In this document: piece after piece, positions 1 to 8,306 of the stretch
Numbering within the stretch: position 1 is the first letter of the stretch
Layout of the letters: every line of letters begins with the position of its first letter
DNA from: Actinacidiphila yeochonensis CN732
GTDB taxonomy: Bacteria; Actinomycetota; Actinomycetes; Streptomycetales; Streptomycetaceae
Direction of reading: 5' to 3'
Assembly: GCF_000745345.1 (NCBI RefSeq)
Contig: NZ_JQNR01000005.1
Coordinates: forward strand, 4,464,001-4,528,000
DNA: 64,000 nt
The notes under the pieces: generated by a model
The model's input: the letters and a program-made list of their open reading frames with translations, nothing else
Told to the model about the DNA's origin: nothing
The model's database searches: none
Made by a program: the position numbers and the translations under genes

Positions 1-1067
1 GCCGCGGTCGCCGTCGTCTCCCTGGTGGCGCTGGGCGCCACCGCGTGCGGCGGGACGACCAAGAAGTCCACCGACGCGGACAACGCGGCGGGCGGCGGCA
101 CCTCGGCGGCCGCTTCGGCGACCGCCGACCCGGGCGCCGCGCTGAAGAAGGGCCTGACCATCGCCTACCTGCCCAAGCAGGTCAACAACCCGTACTTCAC
201 CAGCTCCGACAGCGGCGGCAAGACGGCCGTGGAGGCGCTGGGCGAGAAGTACAAGGAGGTCGGCACCAGCAGCGGCACCGACACCGCCGGCCAGGTCTCG
301 TACGTCAACACCCTCACCCAGCAGCAGGTCAGCGCCATCGCGGTGTCCGCGCAGGACCCGGGGGCGCTGTGCACCGCGCTCAACCAGGCGCGCAAGAACG
401 GCGTCAAGGTCGTCACCTACGACTCCGACACCAACACCAACTGCCGCGACCTGTTCGTCTCCCAGGCCAGCGCCGAGGACCTCGGCCGCACCGAGGTGCA
501 GCTGATGGCCAAGCAGATCGGGAACAAGGGCCAGATCGCGATCCTGTCGGCCGCCCAGACGGCCACCAACCAGAACACCTGGATCGGCTACATGAAGGAC
601 GAGCTGAAGAAGCCCGAGTACAAGGACATCAAGCTCGTCAAGATCGCCTACGGCAACGACGACCCGCAGGCGTCCTTCCAGCAGACGCAGGGGCTGCTCC
701 AGCAGTACCCGGACCTGAAGGGGATCATCTCCCCGACCACCGTCGGCATCAAGGCCGCCGCGCAGTACCTGGCCGGCTCGAAGTACAAGGGCAAGGTCCA
801 GCTCACCGGCCTCGGCACGCCCAACGACATGCGCGCGTACGTGACCAACGGCACCGTCCAGTCCTTCGAACTGTGGGACCCGGCCAAGCTCGGCGCGCTC
901 GCCGGGTACGCCGCCGTCGCGCTCGCCTCCGGGCAGATCACCGGGCGCCCGGGCAGACCTTCACGGCCGGCGACATGGGCTCGTTCACCATCGGCCAGGA
1001 CAGCGTCGTCAACCTCGGCAAGCCGACCGTCTTCGACAAGTCCGACATCGGCCAGTACCACTTCTGA
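1..1067 (+). pseudogene. Rhamnose-type sugar ABC transporter substrate-binding lipoprotein (RhaS-like), 5'-partial and frameshifted
   Basis: This is the periplasmic-type sugar-binding lipoprotein of an ABC importer, in the RhaS-like family. The window opens inside the signal peptide: a hydrophobic stretch ends in ATAC-G, a lipobox-like cleavage site. The mature protein has the two-lobe Peripla_BP_4 pattern (LTIAYLPKQVNNPYF, then QDPGALC, then VVTYDSDTN, typical of rhamnose binders). The reading frame is intact to about position 943; the C-terminal family motif (QTFTAGDMGSFTIGQDSVV to the TGA at 1065-1067) is in the next frame. The switch lies in the G/C run 943-955 and is explained by loss of one base, for example a GGGG run reduced to GGG. 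The rest of the transporter should lie upstream, outside the window. The LacI regulator follows. Rhamnose as the substrate is inferred from the C-terminal motif. A sequencing error is possible. Confidence 0.75.
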
Positions 1068-1150
1068 ACCCCCCCCGCGGAGCCGTCCCCGGCCCCTCCG
1101 GCTGGTGCGCGGCCCGCGCCCGGCCGGCCCGTGCTCCGGCCTGCGTCGAT

Positions 1151-1164
1151 GTGAATCGATTCAC
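1151..1164. promoter_or_regulatory. Perfect palindromic operator GTGAATCGATTCAC
   Basis: This is a 14-bp perfect inverted repeat with a central CG, the usual form of a LacI-family operator. It lies 76 bp upstream of the LacI-family gene starting at 1240. It shares the half-sites TGAA-N4-TTCA with a second site at 1195-1210, so autoregulation, and control of the sugar operon by the same sites elsewhere, is likely. Confidence 0.6.
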
Positions 1165-1194
1165 GCCGGAGTGCGGAGATCATCGGGCACTGTG

Positions 1195-1210
1195 ATTGAA
1201 TACGTTCAAT
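1195..1210. promoter_or_regulatory. Second LacI-type operator, ATTGAA-N4-TTCAAT
   Basis: Six-base arms are perfectly inverted around TACG. The site is 45 bp centre-to-centre from the palindrome at 1151-1164, close to four helical turns, and 29 bp before the GTG start of the LacI gene. It could block transcription of the regulator gene. Confidence 0.5.
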
Positions 1211-1239
1211 AAGCCCCGCTTCGGGCGGGTGGGACGAAA

Positions 1240-2256
1240 GTGGAGTCCATGGTCGGCATCAAGGACGTCGCCCAGCAGGCCGGCGTGTCGGTGGGCACCG
1301 TGTCCAACGTGATCAACCGCCCGGACCTGGTGTCGGAGGAGACCCGCACCCGGGTGCAGTCCGTCATCAACAAGCTCGGCTACATCCGCAGCGAGTCCGC
1401 GCGCCAACTGCGGGCCGGCGCCAGCCGGATCGTCGGGCTGCTGGTGCTCGACATGGGCAACCCGTTCTTCGTCGACGTGGCCAAGGGCGCCGAGCGGGCC
1501 GCCCGCCAGGCCGGCCTGGGCGTCATGGTCTGCAACAGCGCGCAGAGCACCGGCGAGGAGGCGGAGTACCTGTCGCTCTTCGCCGAGCAGCGGGTGCGCG
1601 GGGCGCTGGTCACCCCTGTCGACGCCAGCGGGCGCAGCCTGGACGCGCTGCGCCGCCAGAAGATCCCCTTCGTCCTGGTCGACCGCGTCTCGCAGGACGC
1701 CGCCGGCTGCTCGGTGTCGGTGGACGACGTGGTCGGCGGCCGGCTCGCCGTCCAGCACCTGCTCTCCGTCGGCCACCGCTCGATCGTGTACGTCGGCGGC
1801 CCCGGCGAACTCCAGCAGGTCCGCGACCGCCGGGCCGGTGCGCTGACCGCGCTGGCCGAGGCCGGCCTGCCCGCCGAGGCGCTCACCGAGGTGTCCGCCG
1901 AACGCCTCGACGTGGCGGCCGGCCGGGACGCCGGGGCCCGGCTGCTGGGCCTGTCCCCGCGCCCCACCGCCGTCTTCTGCGCCAACGACCTGCTCGCCCT
2001 GGGTGTGCTCCAGGCCCTGTTCGCGGCGCGGGTCAGCGTCCCCGAGCAGATGGCCATCGTCGGCTACGACGACATCGAGTTCGCCGCGGCGGCGGCCGTC
2101 CCGCTCACCTCGGTCCGGCAGCCCGCGGTGGCGATGGGGCGGCTCGCGGCGGAGCTGCTGCTGGAGGAGACCTCGGCGGCGGAGGGGCACGAGCACCGGC
2201 AGGTCGTCCTCCAGCCGGAACTGGTCGTCCGCGGCTCCAGCCTGCCGCCGCGCTGA
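1240..2256 (+). CDS. LacI-family transcriptional regulator
   Basis: This is a DNA-binding repressor of the LacI/GalR family, 338 aa, the normal length. Residues 4-50 form the LacI helix-turn-helix and hinge helix (IKDVAQQAGVSVGTVSNVIN, then GYIRSESARQLRAG). From residue about 62 the periplasmic-binding-like sensor domain follows (VGLLVLDMGNPFF, CANDLLALGVLQAL, IVGYDDIEFA). The GTG at 1240 and the ATG at 1249 are alternative starts; the ATG puts the HTH at the very N-terminus. It lies directly downstream of a rhamnose-type sugar-binding protein, and two TGAA-N4-TTCA sites precede it. It probably represses that sugar uptake and catabolic operon and itself. The sugar effector is inferred from the neighbour only. 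Confidence 0.9.
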   Translation: MESMVGIKDVAQQAGVSVGTVSNVINRPDLVSEETRTRVQSVINKLGYIRSESARQLRAGASRIVGLLVLDMGNPFFVDVAKGAERAARQAGLGVMVCNSAQSTGEEAEYLSLFAEQRVRGALVTPVDASGRSLDALRRQKIPFVLVDRVSQDAAGCSVSVDDVVGGRLAVQHLLSVGHRSIVYVGGPGELQQVRDRRAGALTALAEAGLPAEALTEVSAERLDVAAGRDAGARLLGLSPRPTAVFCANDLLALGVLQALFAARVSVPEQMAIVGYDDIEFAAAAAVPLTSVRQPAVAMGRLAAELLLEETSAAEGHEHRQVVLQPELVVRGSSLPPR

Positions 2257-2260
2257 ACAG

Positions 2261-2317
2261 GGGCCGGGGAGCGGGGCGGGCGAGCGGGACGTCGAGCGGG
2301 CCGGGGAGCGGGGCGGG
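2261..2317. repeat. Pair of 20-bp direct repeats between convergent genes
   Basis: GGGCCGGGGAGCGGGGCGGG occurs at 2261-2280 and again at 2298-2317, 37 bp apart, in the short space between the LacI gene and the convergent MmyB-type regulator gene. It looks like a local duplication; I see no function. Confidence 0.6.
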
Positions 2318-2329
2318 GGGTCGGCCTCG

Positions 2330-3139
2330 TCAGGCCCCCGCGAGGCGGCGGAAGGCCCGCTCCGCCGCCGAGCCGCGCTCGGCGGTGATGAAGACGACCT
2401 GCTGGTCGTCCTCGGGCAGCGGCAGCACGTCGCACTCGACCCGCAGCGGCCCCACTCCGGGGTGGTCCAGCGTCTTCACCCGGTGGCCGGGCGCGCGCAC
2501 CGGGCGGGCCTCCCACAGCGACGCGAACTCACCGCTGCCCGAACGCAGTTCGGCCACCAGCCCGGCCAGCCGTGGATCGTCCGGGTACCGTTCGACGGAC
2601 GTTCGGAGCCGGGCCACCGCGTAGCCGCCGAACTCCTCGGCATCGTCCGCCGGTTCGCGGGTCTGCCGGCCGCCGCCGCCCAGGAAGCGGCGCCGGGCCA
2701 GGTTCGGATGCCGGGCCAGGCCGCCCAGAAGGGCCTCCGCCAGCTGGTTGTAGGCCACCACGTCGTAGGCCGCGTCCGTGACCACCGCCCCGGTCCACGG
2801 CAGCCGCCGCAGCAGGTCCGCCACGTACGGCCGCACCTGCCGCGGCGGTCCCGGCGGGGGCGGCGGCACGACCCCCGCCAGCCGGAACAGGTGGGCCCGC
2901 TCGGCGGCGTCCAGCCGCAGCGCCCCCGCCAGCCCGGCCAGCACCCGCGCCGAGGGACGCGGACCGCGGGCCTGCTCCAGCCGCGCGTAGTGCTCCACGG
3001 ACAGGTGGGCGAGCCCCGCCACCTCCTCGCGGCGCAGGCCCGGCGTGCGCCGCCGGCCGCCCGGGGGCAGCCCCGACTCGGCGGGCCGCATCCCCTCACG
3101 CCGCTCCCGCAGGAAACGGGCCAGCTCCTGCCGTGGCAT
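2330..3139 (-). CDS. XRE-family regulator with MmyB-like ligand-binding domain
   Basis: The 269-aa protein has an N-terminal HTH_31/XRE domain (TPGLRREEVAGLAHLSVEHY, residues ~25-75) and a C-terminal MmyB-like PAS-type ligand-binding domain, in which fatty acids bind in related proteins. The start ATG at 3139 is chosen because a strong GGAGG-type ribosome site sits just upstream; an upstream extension to 3172 lacks one. It is divergent from the SDR gene at 3229, the common arrangement in Streptomyces in which this type of regulator controls the adjoining reductase. A small inverted repeat, CAGG-N5-CCTG at 3182-3194, lies in the intergenic space and may be its operator. The ligand is unknown. 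Confidence 0.9.
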   Translation of the reverse strand: MPRQELARFLRERREGMRPAESGLPPGGRRRTPGLRREEVAGLAHLSVEHYARLEQARGPRPSARVLAGLAGALRLDAAERAHLFRLAGVVPPPPPGPPRQVRPYVADLLRRLPWTGAVVTDAAYDVVAYNQLAEALLGGLARHPNLARRRFLGGGGRQTREPADDAEEFGGYAVARLRTSVERYPDDPRLAGLVAELRSGSGEFASLWEARPVRAPGHRVKTLDHPGVGPLRVECDVLPLPEDDQQVVFITAERGSAAERAFRRLAGA

Positions 3140-3228
3140 CGCGCCACCTCCTCGCCCCCCGCCGCCGCACACAGCCGGGTACAGGTTGTGCCTGGCTGCC
3201 CCCGGCCGGCGGGGGCATCGTCGACACC

Positions 3229-3942
3229 ATGAACACTTCCACAGCCCTGGTCACCGGCGCCAACACCGGCATCGGCAAGGAGATCGCCCGGCAGCTCGCC
3301 GAGGCGGGCCTGACCGTCCTGGTCGGCGCGCGCGACCCCGAGCGCGGCCGGCGGGCCGCCGCGGAGATCGGCCACGGCGCCCGCCCGCTGCTTGTCGACG
3401 TCACCGACGCGGCCGGCGTCGAGCGGGCCGCCGCCGAGGTGGAACGGCTCGACGTCCTGGTCAACAACGCGGGCGTGATGCTCGACGACGGCGCGCCCGG
3501 GGAGAGCACCCCGGACCTCTTCCGCCGCACCTACGAGGTGAACCTCTTCGGCGTGCTGGCCGTCACCAACGCCTTCCTGCCCGCGCTGCGCCGCTCGACC
3601 GCGCCCCGGATCGTCAACATCTCCAGCGGTACCGGCTCCCTGGGACGGAGCACCGGCCCCGACCCGGTCTTCGACGCGAACGGTCGGGGCGCCGCCTACC
3701 GCTCCTCCAAGGCCGCGCTCAACGCCCTGACCGTCTTCTACGCGCAGTCCCTGGCCGCGGAGGGCTTCAAGGTGAACGCCCTGGCTCCCGGCCTGCGCCG
3801 CACCGGCCTGAACCCGCGGGCCGCCGCGGCTGACGGGGACCCCGCCGAGGGCGCGGCCGGCGCCGTGCGGCTGGCCCTGCTCCCCGAGGACGGCCCCACC
3901 GCCGGCTTCTTCGACTGGGACGGCACCCCGGTCCCCTGGTGA
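3229..3942 (+). CDS. Short-chain dehydrogenase/reductase (SDR), MmyB-regulator partner
   Basis: This 237-aa classical SDR is a cytosolic NAD(P)-dependent oxidoreductase. It has the TGANTGIG cofactor motif at residues ~8-15, NNAG at about 80, a catalytic Ser in NISSG and the YRSSK form of the Y-x3-K motif. The ATG at 3229 is used because it begins directly at the Rossmann fold. The C-terminus (GFFDWDGTPVPW) is shared with a second SDR at 29739-30446, so the two are paralogues. Transcribed divergently from the MmyB-type regulator, its probable controller. The substrate is unknown. Confidence 0.9.
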   Translation: MNTSTALVTGANTGIGKEIARQLAEAGLTVLVGARDPERGRRAAAEIGHGARPLLVDVTDAAGVERAAAEVERLDVLVNNAGVMLDDGAPGESTPDLFRRTYEVNLFGVLAVTNAFLPALRRSTAPRIVNISSGTGSLGRSTGPDPVFDANGRGAAYRSSKAALNALTVFYAQSLAAEGFKVNALAPGLRRTGLNPRAAAADGDPAEGAAGAVRLALLPEDGPTAGFFDWDGTPVPW

Positions 3943-4071
3943 GCCGGTCCCCTTGAGCGGGTCCCGGGGTGAGCCTGGCGCCGGACCGGGACGCGCCCGT
4001 GTCCGGCGGCGGGCTCTCGCGGTGGGCGGGTCCGGCGGCTGCTCGCTGTCGTCGGCCGGGCCTGCCCGCGG

Positions 4072-4534
4072 TCAGTCCGCGGCCAGCAGTCCGAGCGCGT
4101 CGGCGGTCGGCGGGGAGAGCAGGTCAGAGGCCAGCTCCGCCACGGGCGTCCAGGCGGCTTCGGCCGTCGTCCCGTCGCGTTCCTGCACGGAGAGTGGTCC
4201 CGGTGCCGGGCGCACCCGGTAGAACAGCGCCACGACGTGCCACTCGACCCCGCCGCGTACCTCCACGTAGCTGCGGGCGTCGGCCAGCCGGGCCTCTGCC
4301 ACCTGGAGTCCGGTCTCCTCGCGCAGGTCGCGCACGAGCGCGTCCGCGGGCTGCTCGCTCGCCCGGGTCCACCCCGCCGCCGGGCAGGTGCCACAGGCCC
4401 GGCGCGAAGACGGTCGAGGCCGAGGACAAGCGGGTCAGTAGCAGCCGCCCCTCGTCCACGGCGACCGCGTACGCCGACACCCGCGAGCGCTGCTCCAGAC
4501 CGCTGCCACCCACTCCGAACCGTTCACCGTCCAC
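4072..4534 (-). pseudogene. NUDIX hydrolase broken by a 4-bp tandem duplication
   Basis: The N-terminal part (SAYAVAVDEGRLLLTRL, then GLWHLPGGGVDPGE) and the C-terminal part (ADALVRDLREETGL to LGLLAAD) of a NUDIX hydrolase lie in different frames. The break is at 4354-4361 where, on the coding strand, CGAG is present twice in tandem. Removing one copy restores a textbook NUDIX box, G-x5-E-x7-R-D-L-R-E-E-T-G-L. The likely GTG start is at 4534, with an upstream in-frame ATG at 4567. NUDIX enzymes cleave nucleoside diphosphates linked to another moiety; which substrate cannot be told. As it stands the protein would be truncated within the catalytic box. Confidence 0.8.
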
Positions 4535-4612
4535 TGGTCCGCACCCTCCCGGAGGTGCCCGGAGCACCGCCCTTCGACAGCCGGGCCGTACGGCCCGGCC
4601 CGCCCGCCGACC

Positions 4613-5698
4613 CTACCGACGGGGGCCGTGGGGCCGGTGCCGCGGCTTGTCGGGGCCCGGACGGCTGCCCTCCCCGTCCCGGGGTCCGCCTGCGCGGACG
4701 TCGCGTCCGACGGGCCCGCCGCCGTACGAGTCGTCGTACGGATCGCCGTCGGGGTCTTCGCGCGGGTCGTCGGCGGCGCCGGGGCGGTCGTGCGGGCCGC
4801 CGTCCCGGCCGCCGAGGAGGCGGGCCAGCGGGGGCTCGGTGGCGAGGACCGCGCCCGCGGTGATGGTGAAGGTCAGCGCCGCACACACCGCGATCAGCCA
4901 GGACAGCACCGCGAACACCGCGCCGAGCGGACCGTACGTGGCCAGGCTGCGGTTGAGGGCGGTCGGCATGTAGACGCTGGCGGTGACCGAGGCCGCGGTC
5001 ATCGCCGCGGCGGTGAGCACCGAGCCCGGCAGCAGCGGCAGCCAGCGCATCCGGCCGCCCAGCAGCAGGTGCTGCGTCCACCACCACACCAGGACGTCGG
5101 TGAGGAAGATCAGCGGAACGCCGAGCCACGGCCCCGCCCCGACGCCGCCGCGCAGCGGCCCCTGGAGCACCAGGACCGCCACCCACGCCAGAATCCAGAC
5201 GAACCACCGCCACGCCACCAGCCGGGCGGACGCCCGGGGCAGCCGCCAGGCCCGCTCGCAGACCCGCGCCACCGCCCGGCTGGTCGCGGTCGCCGCCAGC
5301 AGCGCGGTGAGCAGTCCGATCCAGCCGGTGGCCTGCCGGACCGTCGCGGTGTCGGCGCCGCCCGCCTGGTAGACCTCGCGGAACTGCGTGGCGGAGGCCC
5401 CGCTCAGCCCGAACAGGTCCTGCGCGGAGTCGGCCAGGTGGGAGCGGACGTACTGGGGCGCGAAGGCCGCGGTGACCACGATGAACGGAACGGCCGTGAG
5501 GAACAGCTGGGCCGCCAGCCGGGTGGCGGCGTCCAGCACGTTCACCGACAGCAGCCGCGCGGTCAGCTCGGTGATCACCGGGAAGCGCCGCTCGGCGGTG
5601 TGCCGCGCCTCCTCCGCCCGGCTCCGCAACCGCCGCACCCGCCGCACCCGCCCACGGTCCGGCCTCCGCCCGTCGCCGGGCGGCACCGCTGTGGCCAT
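4613..5698 (-). CDS. YihY/BrkB-family inner-membrane protein
   Basis: A 361-aa integral membrane protein of the YihY (BrkB, once called RNase BN) family, with about six hydrophobic helices between residues ~50 and 300 and a charged, Asp/Gly-rich C-terminal tail (~300-361) facing the cytoplasm by analogy. Family members are transporters or envelope proteins of unsettled function; ribonuclease activity is not expected. The ATG at 5698 follows a good GGAGGT ribosome site; an upstream in-frame start at 5725 has none. It is followed by the broken NUDIX gene on the same strand. Confidence 0.85.
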   Translation of the reverse strand: MATAVPPGDGRRPDRGRVRRVRRLRSRAEEARHTAERRFPVITELTARLLSVNVLDAATRLAAQLFLTAVPFIVVTAAFAPQYVRSHLADSAQDLFGLSGASATQFREVYQAGGADTATVRQATGWIGLLTALLAATATSRAVARVCERAWRLPRASARLVAWRWFVWILAWVAVLVLQGPLRGGVGAGPWLGVPLIFLTDVLVWWWTQHLLLGGRMRWLPLLPGSVLTAAAMTAASVTASVYMPTALNRSLATYGPLGAVFAVLSWLIAVCAALTFTITAGAVLATEPPLARLLGGRDGGPHDRPGAADDPREDPDGDPYDDSYGGGPVGRDVRAGGPRDGEGSRPGPDKPRHRPHGPRR

Positions 5699-6071
5699 GG
5701 GGACCTCCGCCGCGGACGAGGACACCGGGAAACGACACCGTTCACGGCATTATGCGGCGATGATCCCCGTCCGGTGGTGATTGTCCGCCTCGCCGCGCCT
5801 CACGGTGTCGCCGGCGCCGGCCGGCTTCCGGCCCGTCCTTCCCGGCAGCCCTCCCGTCCGCCTTCCGCCTTCCGCCTGCCGTCCCTTCGTCCGCGCCTCG
5901 TCCGGAGGCCGCGGGGGCCTCTGAGGCGGGCGGGAGCACTCGGTTATCCTGAGCGCGCCCGGGCTGGCCGGGCGTCCTGCCGTTTACGCCGTCAGGGCTT
6001 CACAGGCCCTGCGCGGTGCCGTTGGCCGCCGCCGGAACGCCGGGCAGGGCGGCCGCAGAAGGAGTGCGCGA
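5699..6071. other. Intergenic region, promoter space for the FMN reductase
   Basis: This gap separates divergent genes. A TTATCCT stretch at about 5944-5950 could be a -10 element for the gene at 6072, and AAGGAG at 6058-6063 is its ribosome site. I see no gene-like coding pattern or strong repeat otherwise. Confidence 0.4.
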
Positions 6072-6644
6072 ATGTCGAAGCTCGGGATCATAGTGGCGAG
6101 CACGCGGCCCGGTCGGATCGGCCTGCCGATCGCCCAGTGGTTCGAGGGGGATGCCCGCGCCCACGGGGGCTTCGACGAGGTGCGGCTGATCGACCTCGCC
6201 GAGGTGGCACTGCCGTTCATGGACGAGCCGAACCACCCGCGCCTGGGCCAGTACACCAAGCAGCACACCAGGGACTGGAGCGCCCGGATCGCCGGCGTCG
6301 ACGCCCTCGTGTTCGTGATGCCGGAGTACAACTACGGCTACAACGCCGAGCTGAAGAACGCCATCGACTTCCTGCACAACGAGTGGCTCTACAAGCCGGT
6401 CGGCTTCCTCAGCTACGGCGGGGTGTCCGCCGGCACCCGCGCGGTGCAGGCGATCAAGCAGGTCGTCACCACGCTGAAGATGACCCCGCTCGTGGAGGCC
6501 GTCAGCATCCCCTTCGTCCACCAGATGATCGACGACGAGGCGCAGTTCCAGCCCAACGAGGTGGTCGCCGCCGCCTCGAAGACCATGCTCGACGAGCTGG
6601 TCCGGGTCGAGGCGGCACTGCGTCCGCTGCGCCAGGGCGCCTAG
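6072..6644 (+). CDS. NADPH-dependent FMN reductase (flavodoxin-like fold)
   Basis: This 190-aa protein has the NADPH-dependent FMN reductase fold: the phosphate-binding loop ASTRPGRIG near residue 10, then PEYNYGYNAELKNAID at ~88-104, which packs on the flavin ring, and LSYGGVSAGTRA. Members reduce quinones, azo dyes or metal ions with NAD(P)H and FMN. It is a stand-alone gene with an AAGGAG ribosome site. A large terminator-like hairpin (6777-6822) and an insertion sequence follow. The physiological substrate is unknown. Confidence 0.9.
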   Translation: MSKLGIIVASTRPGRIGLPIAQWFEGDARAHGGFDEVRLIDLAEVALPFMDEPNHPRLGQYTKQHTRDWSARIAGVDALVFVMPEYNYGYNAELKNAIDFLHNEWLYKPVGFLSYGGVSAGTRAVQAIKQVVTTLKMTPLVEAVSIPFVHQMIDDEAQFQPNEVVAAASKTMLDELVRVEAALRPLRQGA

Positions 6645-6712
6645 CCGCTACCGCCGACCGGGCCCTACCGCAGCCCGGCCGTGCCCCCTTCGCGCCGCGG
6701 CCGGTCGCACCA

Positions 6713-6748
6713 CCGGACGGGGGTCCGCGACCGGACGGGGGTCCGCGA
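6713..6748 (+). repeat. Exact 18-bp tandem duplication
   Basis: CCGGACGGGGGTCCGCGA is present twice head-to-tail (6713-6730 and 6731-6748). Each unit carries a small inverted repeat CGGAC-N4-GTCCG. It sits between the FMN reductase gene and the terminator hairpin. Confidence 0.75.
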
Positions 6749-6776
6749 CGCCGACGCATCCCGCGGGGCGTGTCCC

Positions 6777-6822
6777 GGCGCCTTCCGGTCCCGGCCTCGT
6801 GAGGCCGGGACCGGAAGGCGCC
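6777..6822. terminator. Perfect 21-bp stem hairpin (rho-independent-like terminator)
   Basis: Arms 6777-6797 and 6802-6822 are perfectly complementary around the loop CGTG. Long GC stems without a U-tract act as terminators in Streptomyces. It would end the FMN reductase transcript. The IS target site CTAG (6824-6827) begins two bases after the stem, so the element landed immediately behind the terminator. Confidence 0.75.
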
Positions 6823-6830
6823 GCTAGGCC

Positions 6831-7747
6831 GTGTCTGATAATGATCTTGTGACGGGTCGAGGCGAGCTGACGGATACAGCGTGGGAGCGGATAGAGCCGC
6901 TGCTTCCGGGCGCGGACGGGTGTGGACGCCCGTGGCGGGATCATCGGCAGGTGGTCAACGGGGTGCTGTGGCGACTGCGGACGGGTGCGCCGTGGCGTGA
7001 TCTGCCGGAGCGGTATGGGCCGTGGCAGACGGTCTATGAGCGGTTCGCCCGCTGGGATGCGGACGGTACCTGGGCGAAGCTGCTGGAGCACATCCAGGTC
7101 CGTGATGACGCGGTGGGCGCGGTGGAGTGGACGGTTTCGGTGGACTCCACGATCAATCGCGCCCATCAACATGCGGCAGGCGCCCGCAAAAAGGGGAGGC
7201 CGACGGGGACAAACTGGAAGATCCGGAACGCTCGGCGGCACGGCAGGCCCTCGGCCGGTCCCGGGGCGGCCTGACCACCAAGGTCCACCTGGCGGTTGAT
7301 GGCCGCGGCCTGCCGCTGTCGCTCGTGCTCACGCCCGGCAACGTCAACGACTCCACCCTGTTCGAAGCGGTACTGGACGCCGTCCGTGTCCCGCGCGCCG
7401 GGCGGGGAAGGCCACGCACCCGCCCGGACCGGGTCCTGGCGGACAAGGCCTATTCGTCCCGGGCGATCCGCGCCTGGTGCAGGCGTCATGGCATCGCCGT
7501 TACGATCCCTGAACGCTCTGACCAGGTCGCCAACCGGCTCCGTCGGGCCTCCCAAGGCGGCCGGCCTCCCGTCTTCGACGCAGAAGCGTACAAGCACCGC
7601 AACGTCGTCGAGAGGTGCTTCAACCGGCTCAAGCAGTTCCGCGCGGTAGCAACCCGCTTCGACAAGCTCGCGGACCGCTACCAGGCCGGACTCCGCCTCG
7701 CCTCGCTGATCCTCTGGCTCCGCGAGCCCGCGTCGGCACGCGTTTAG
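6831..7747 (+). CDS. IS5-family (IS427-like group) transposase made by a -1 ribosomal frameshift
   Basis: Two overlapping frames encode one DDE transposase. The first (from GTG 6831; MSDNDLVTGRG, DUF4096-type N-terminal domain, WRLRTGAPWRDLPERYG, first catalytic Asp in VSVDSTINRAHQ) runs to 7274. The second supplies GRSRGGLTTKVHL, the second Asp in VLADKAYSS and the Glu in NVVERCFNRLKQFRAVATR, ending at TAG 7747. They join at AAAAAGGGG (7188-7196): slipping back one base at codons AAA-AAG turns ARKKGR into ARKKGEADGD, the usual sequence of this group. All catalytic residues are present, so it may be active. The N-terminus is encoded by the terminal repeat itself. Confidence 0.85.
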
Positions 7748-8226
7748 CGCGCGGGTGGCAGCACGGCGAGCACACCCGATGGGATCCCCAGCTGACCCAA
7801 TCGGGACAGGAGCGCTGCTTCCTGTTCCTGCGTGACCTCAACCCACAGGGCCGTTCCCGAGTCGCTGGCGCTGAAGACCAGCCGGCCGTCCCGCCAGCCT
7901 TCGGCGTGGATTGTGTAGGGAGCCAAGTCCGACAGCACCCTGAAGTGCCCGTCGTCTCGGACATCAAGGTCGATCCCCATCCCAGGATCGGAGCGCCTGG
8001 ACCGGGTACCGCTCACGACATCCTGCCGAGCCAGCGATAGCGCACGCTCATACGAGTGCAGGACTTCGACCGGCCAGAGGTCACCGCTATAGGCGTCGAT
8101 GTGGGCTGCGTCGATGCTCGAACGCAGCACATGAAGCGCTTCGCGATGAACACGCGCAACGTCCGCAGGGCGAAACCCGTCCACGAGTACGAACTCGCGG
8201 ACCCGGACACCATCCTGCCTGATCAC
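7744..8226 (-). CDS. Passenger gene of the IS element, unknown function
   Basis: A ~160-aa protein I do not recognise (VREFVLVDGFRPADVARVHR near the start, then ALHVLRSSIDAAHIDAYSGD, ending GIPSGVLAVLPPAR). A GTG at 8226 is a plausible start; an ATG at 8289 inside the terminal repeat would add 21 residues. It has no clear membrane segment or signal peptide. Its base composition is visibly lower in GC than the genes around the element, and it stops with TAA, unusual here, overlapping the transposase stop by three bases. It lies wholly between the two element ends, so it probably travelled with the IS. It could instead be a fragment of a foreign gene cut by the element. Confidence 0.5.
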   Translation of the reverse strand: MIRQDGVRVREFVLVDGFRPADVARVHREALHVLRSSIDAAHIDAYSGDLWPVEVLHSYERALSLARQDVVSGTRSRRSDPGMGIDLDVRDDGHFRVLSDLAPYTIHAEGWRDGRLVFSASDSGTALWVEVTQEQEAALLSRLGQLGIPSGVLAVLPPAR

Positions 8227-8306
8227 ATGCTGGATCCTCCCACAGGCAGCCAGCCCACTCCGCAGAGAAAGCCGCCACAACCTGGTCATTGTCAGACACG
8301 ACCTAG

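Larger units (their letters stand above)
6828..8302. mobile_element. IS5-family insertion element flanked by CTAG, with a passenger gene
   Basis: The left end reads GCCGTGTCTGATAATGATC and the right end, read inward on the other strand, GTCGTGTCTGACAATGACC; 19 of the first 23 bases match, giving terminal inverted repeats. CTAG stands on both sides (6824-6827 and 8303-8306), consistent with CTAG target choice by this IS group. Inside are a two-frame transposase (6831-7747) and, convergent with it, an unrelated gene (7744-8226). A typical relative is about 0.9 kb with the right repeat just after the transposase stop. This one is 1475 bp, so the extra ~540 bp is either passenger DNA or host DNA between two element ends. 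Confidence 0.7.

Noticed and set aside
8087..8299. Separate small gene starting MSDNDQVV
   Set aside because: The MSDND start is only the terminal inverted repeat read from the other end; it mirrors the transposase N-terminus and the rest is not protein-like.
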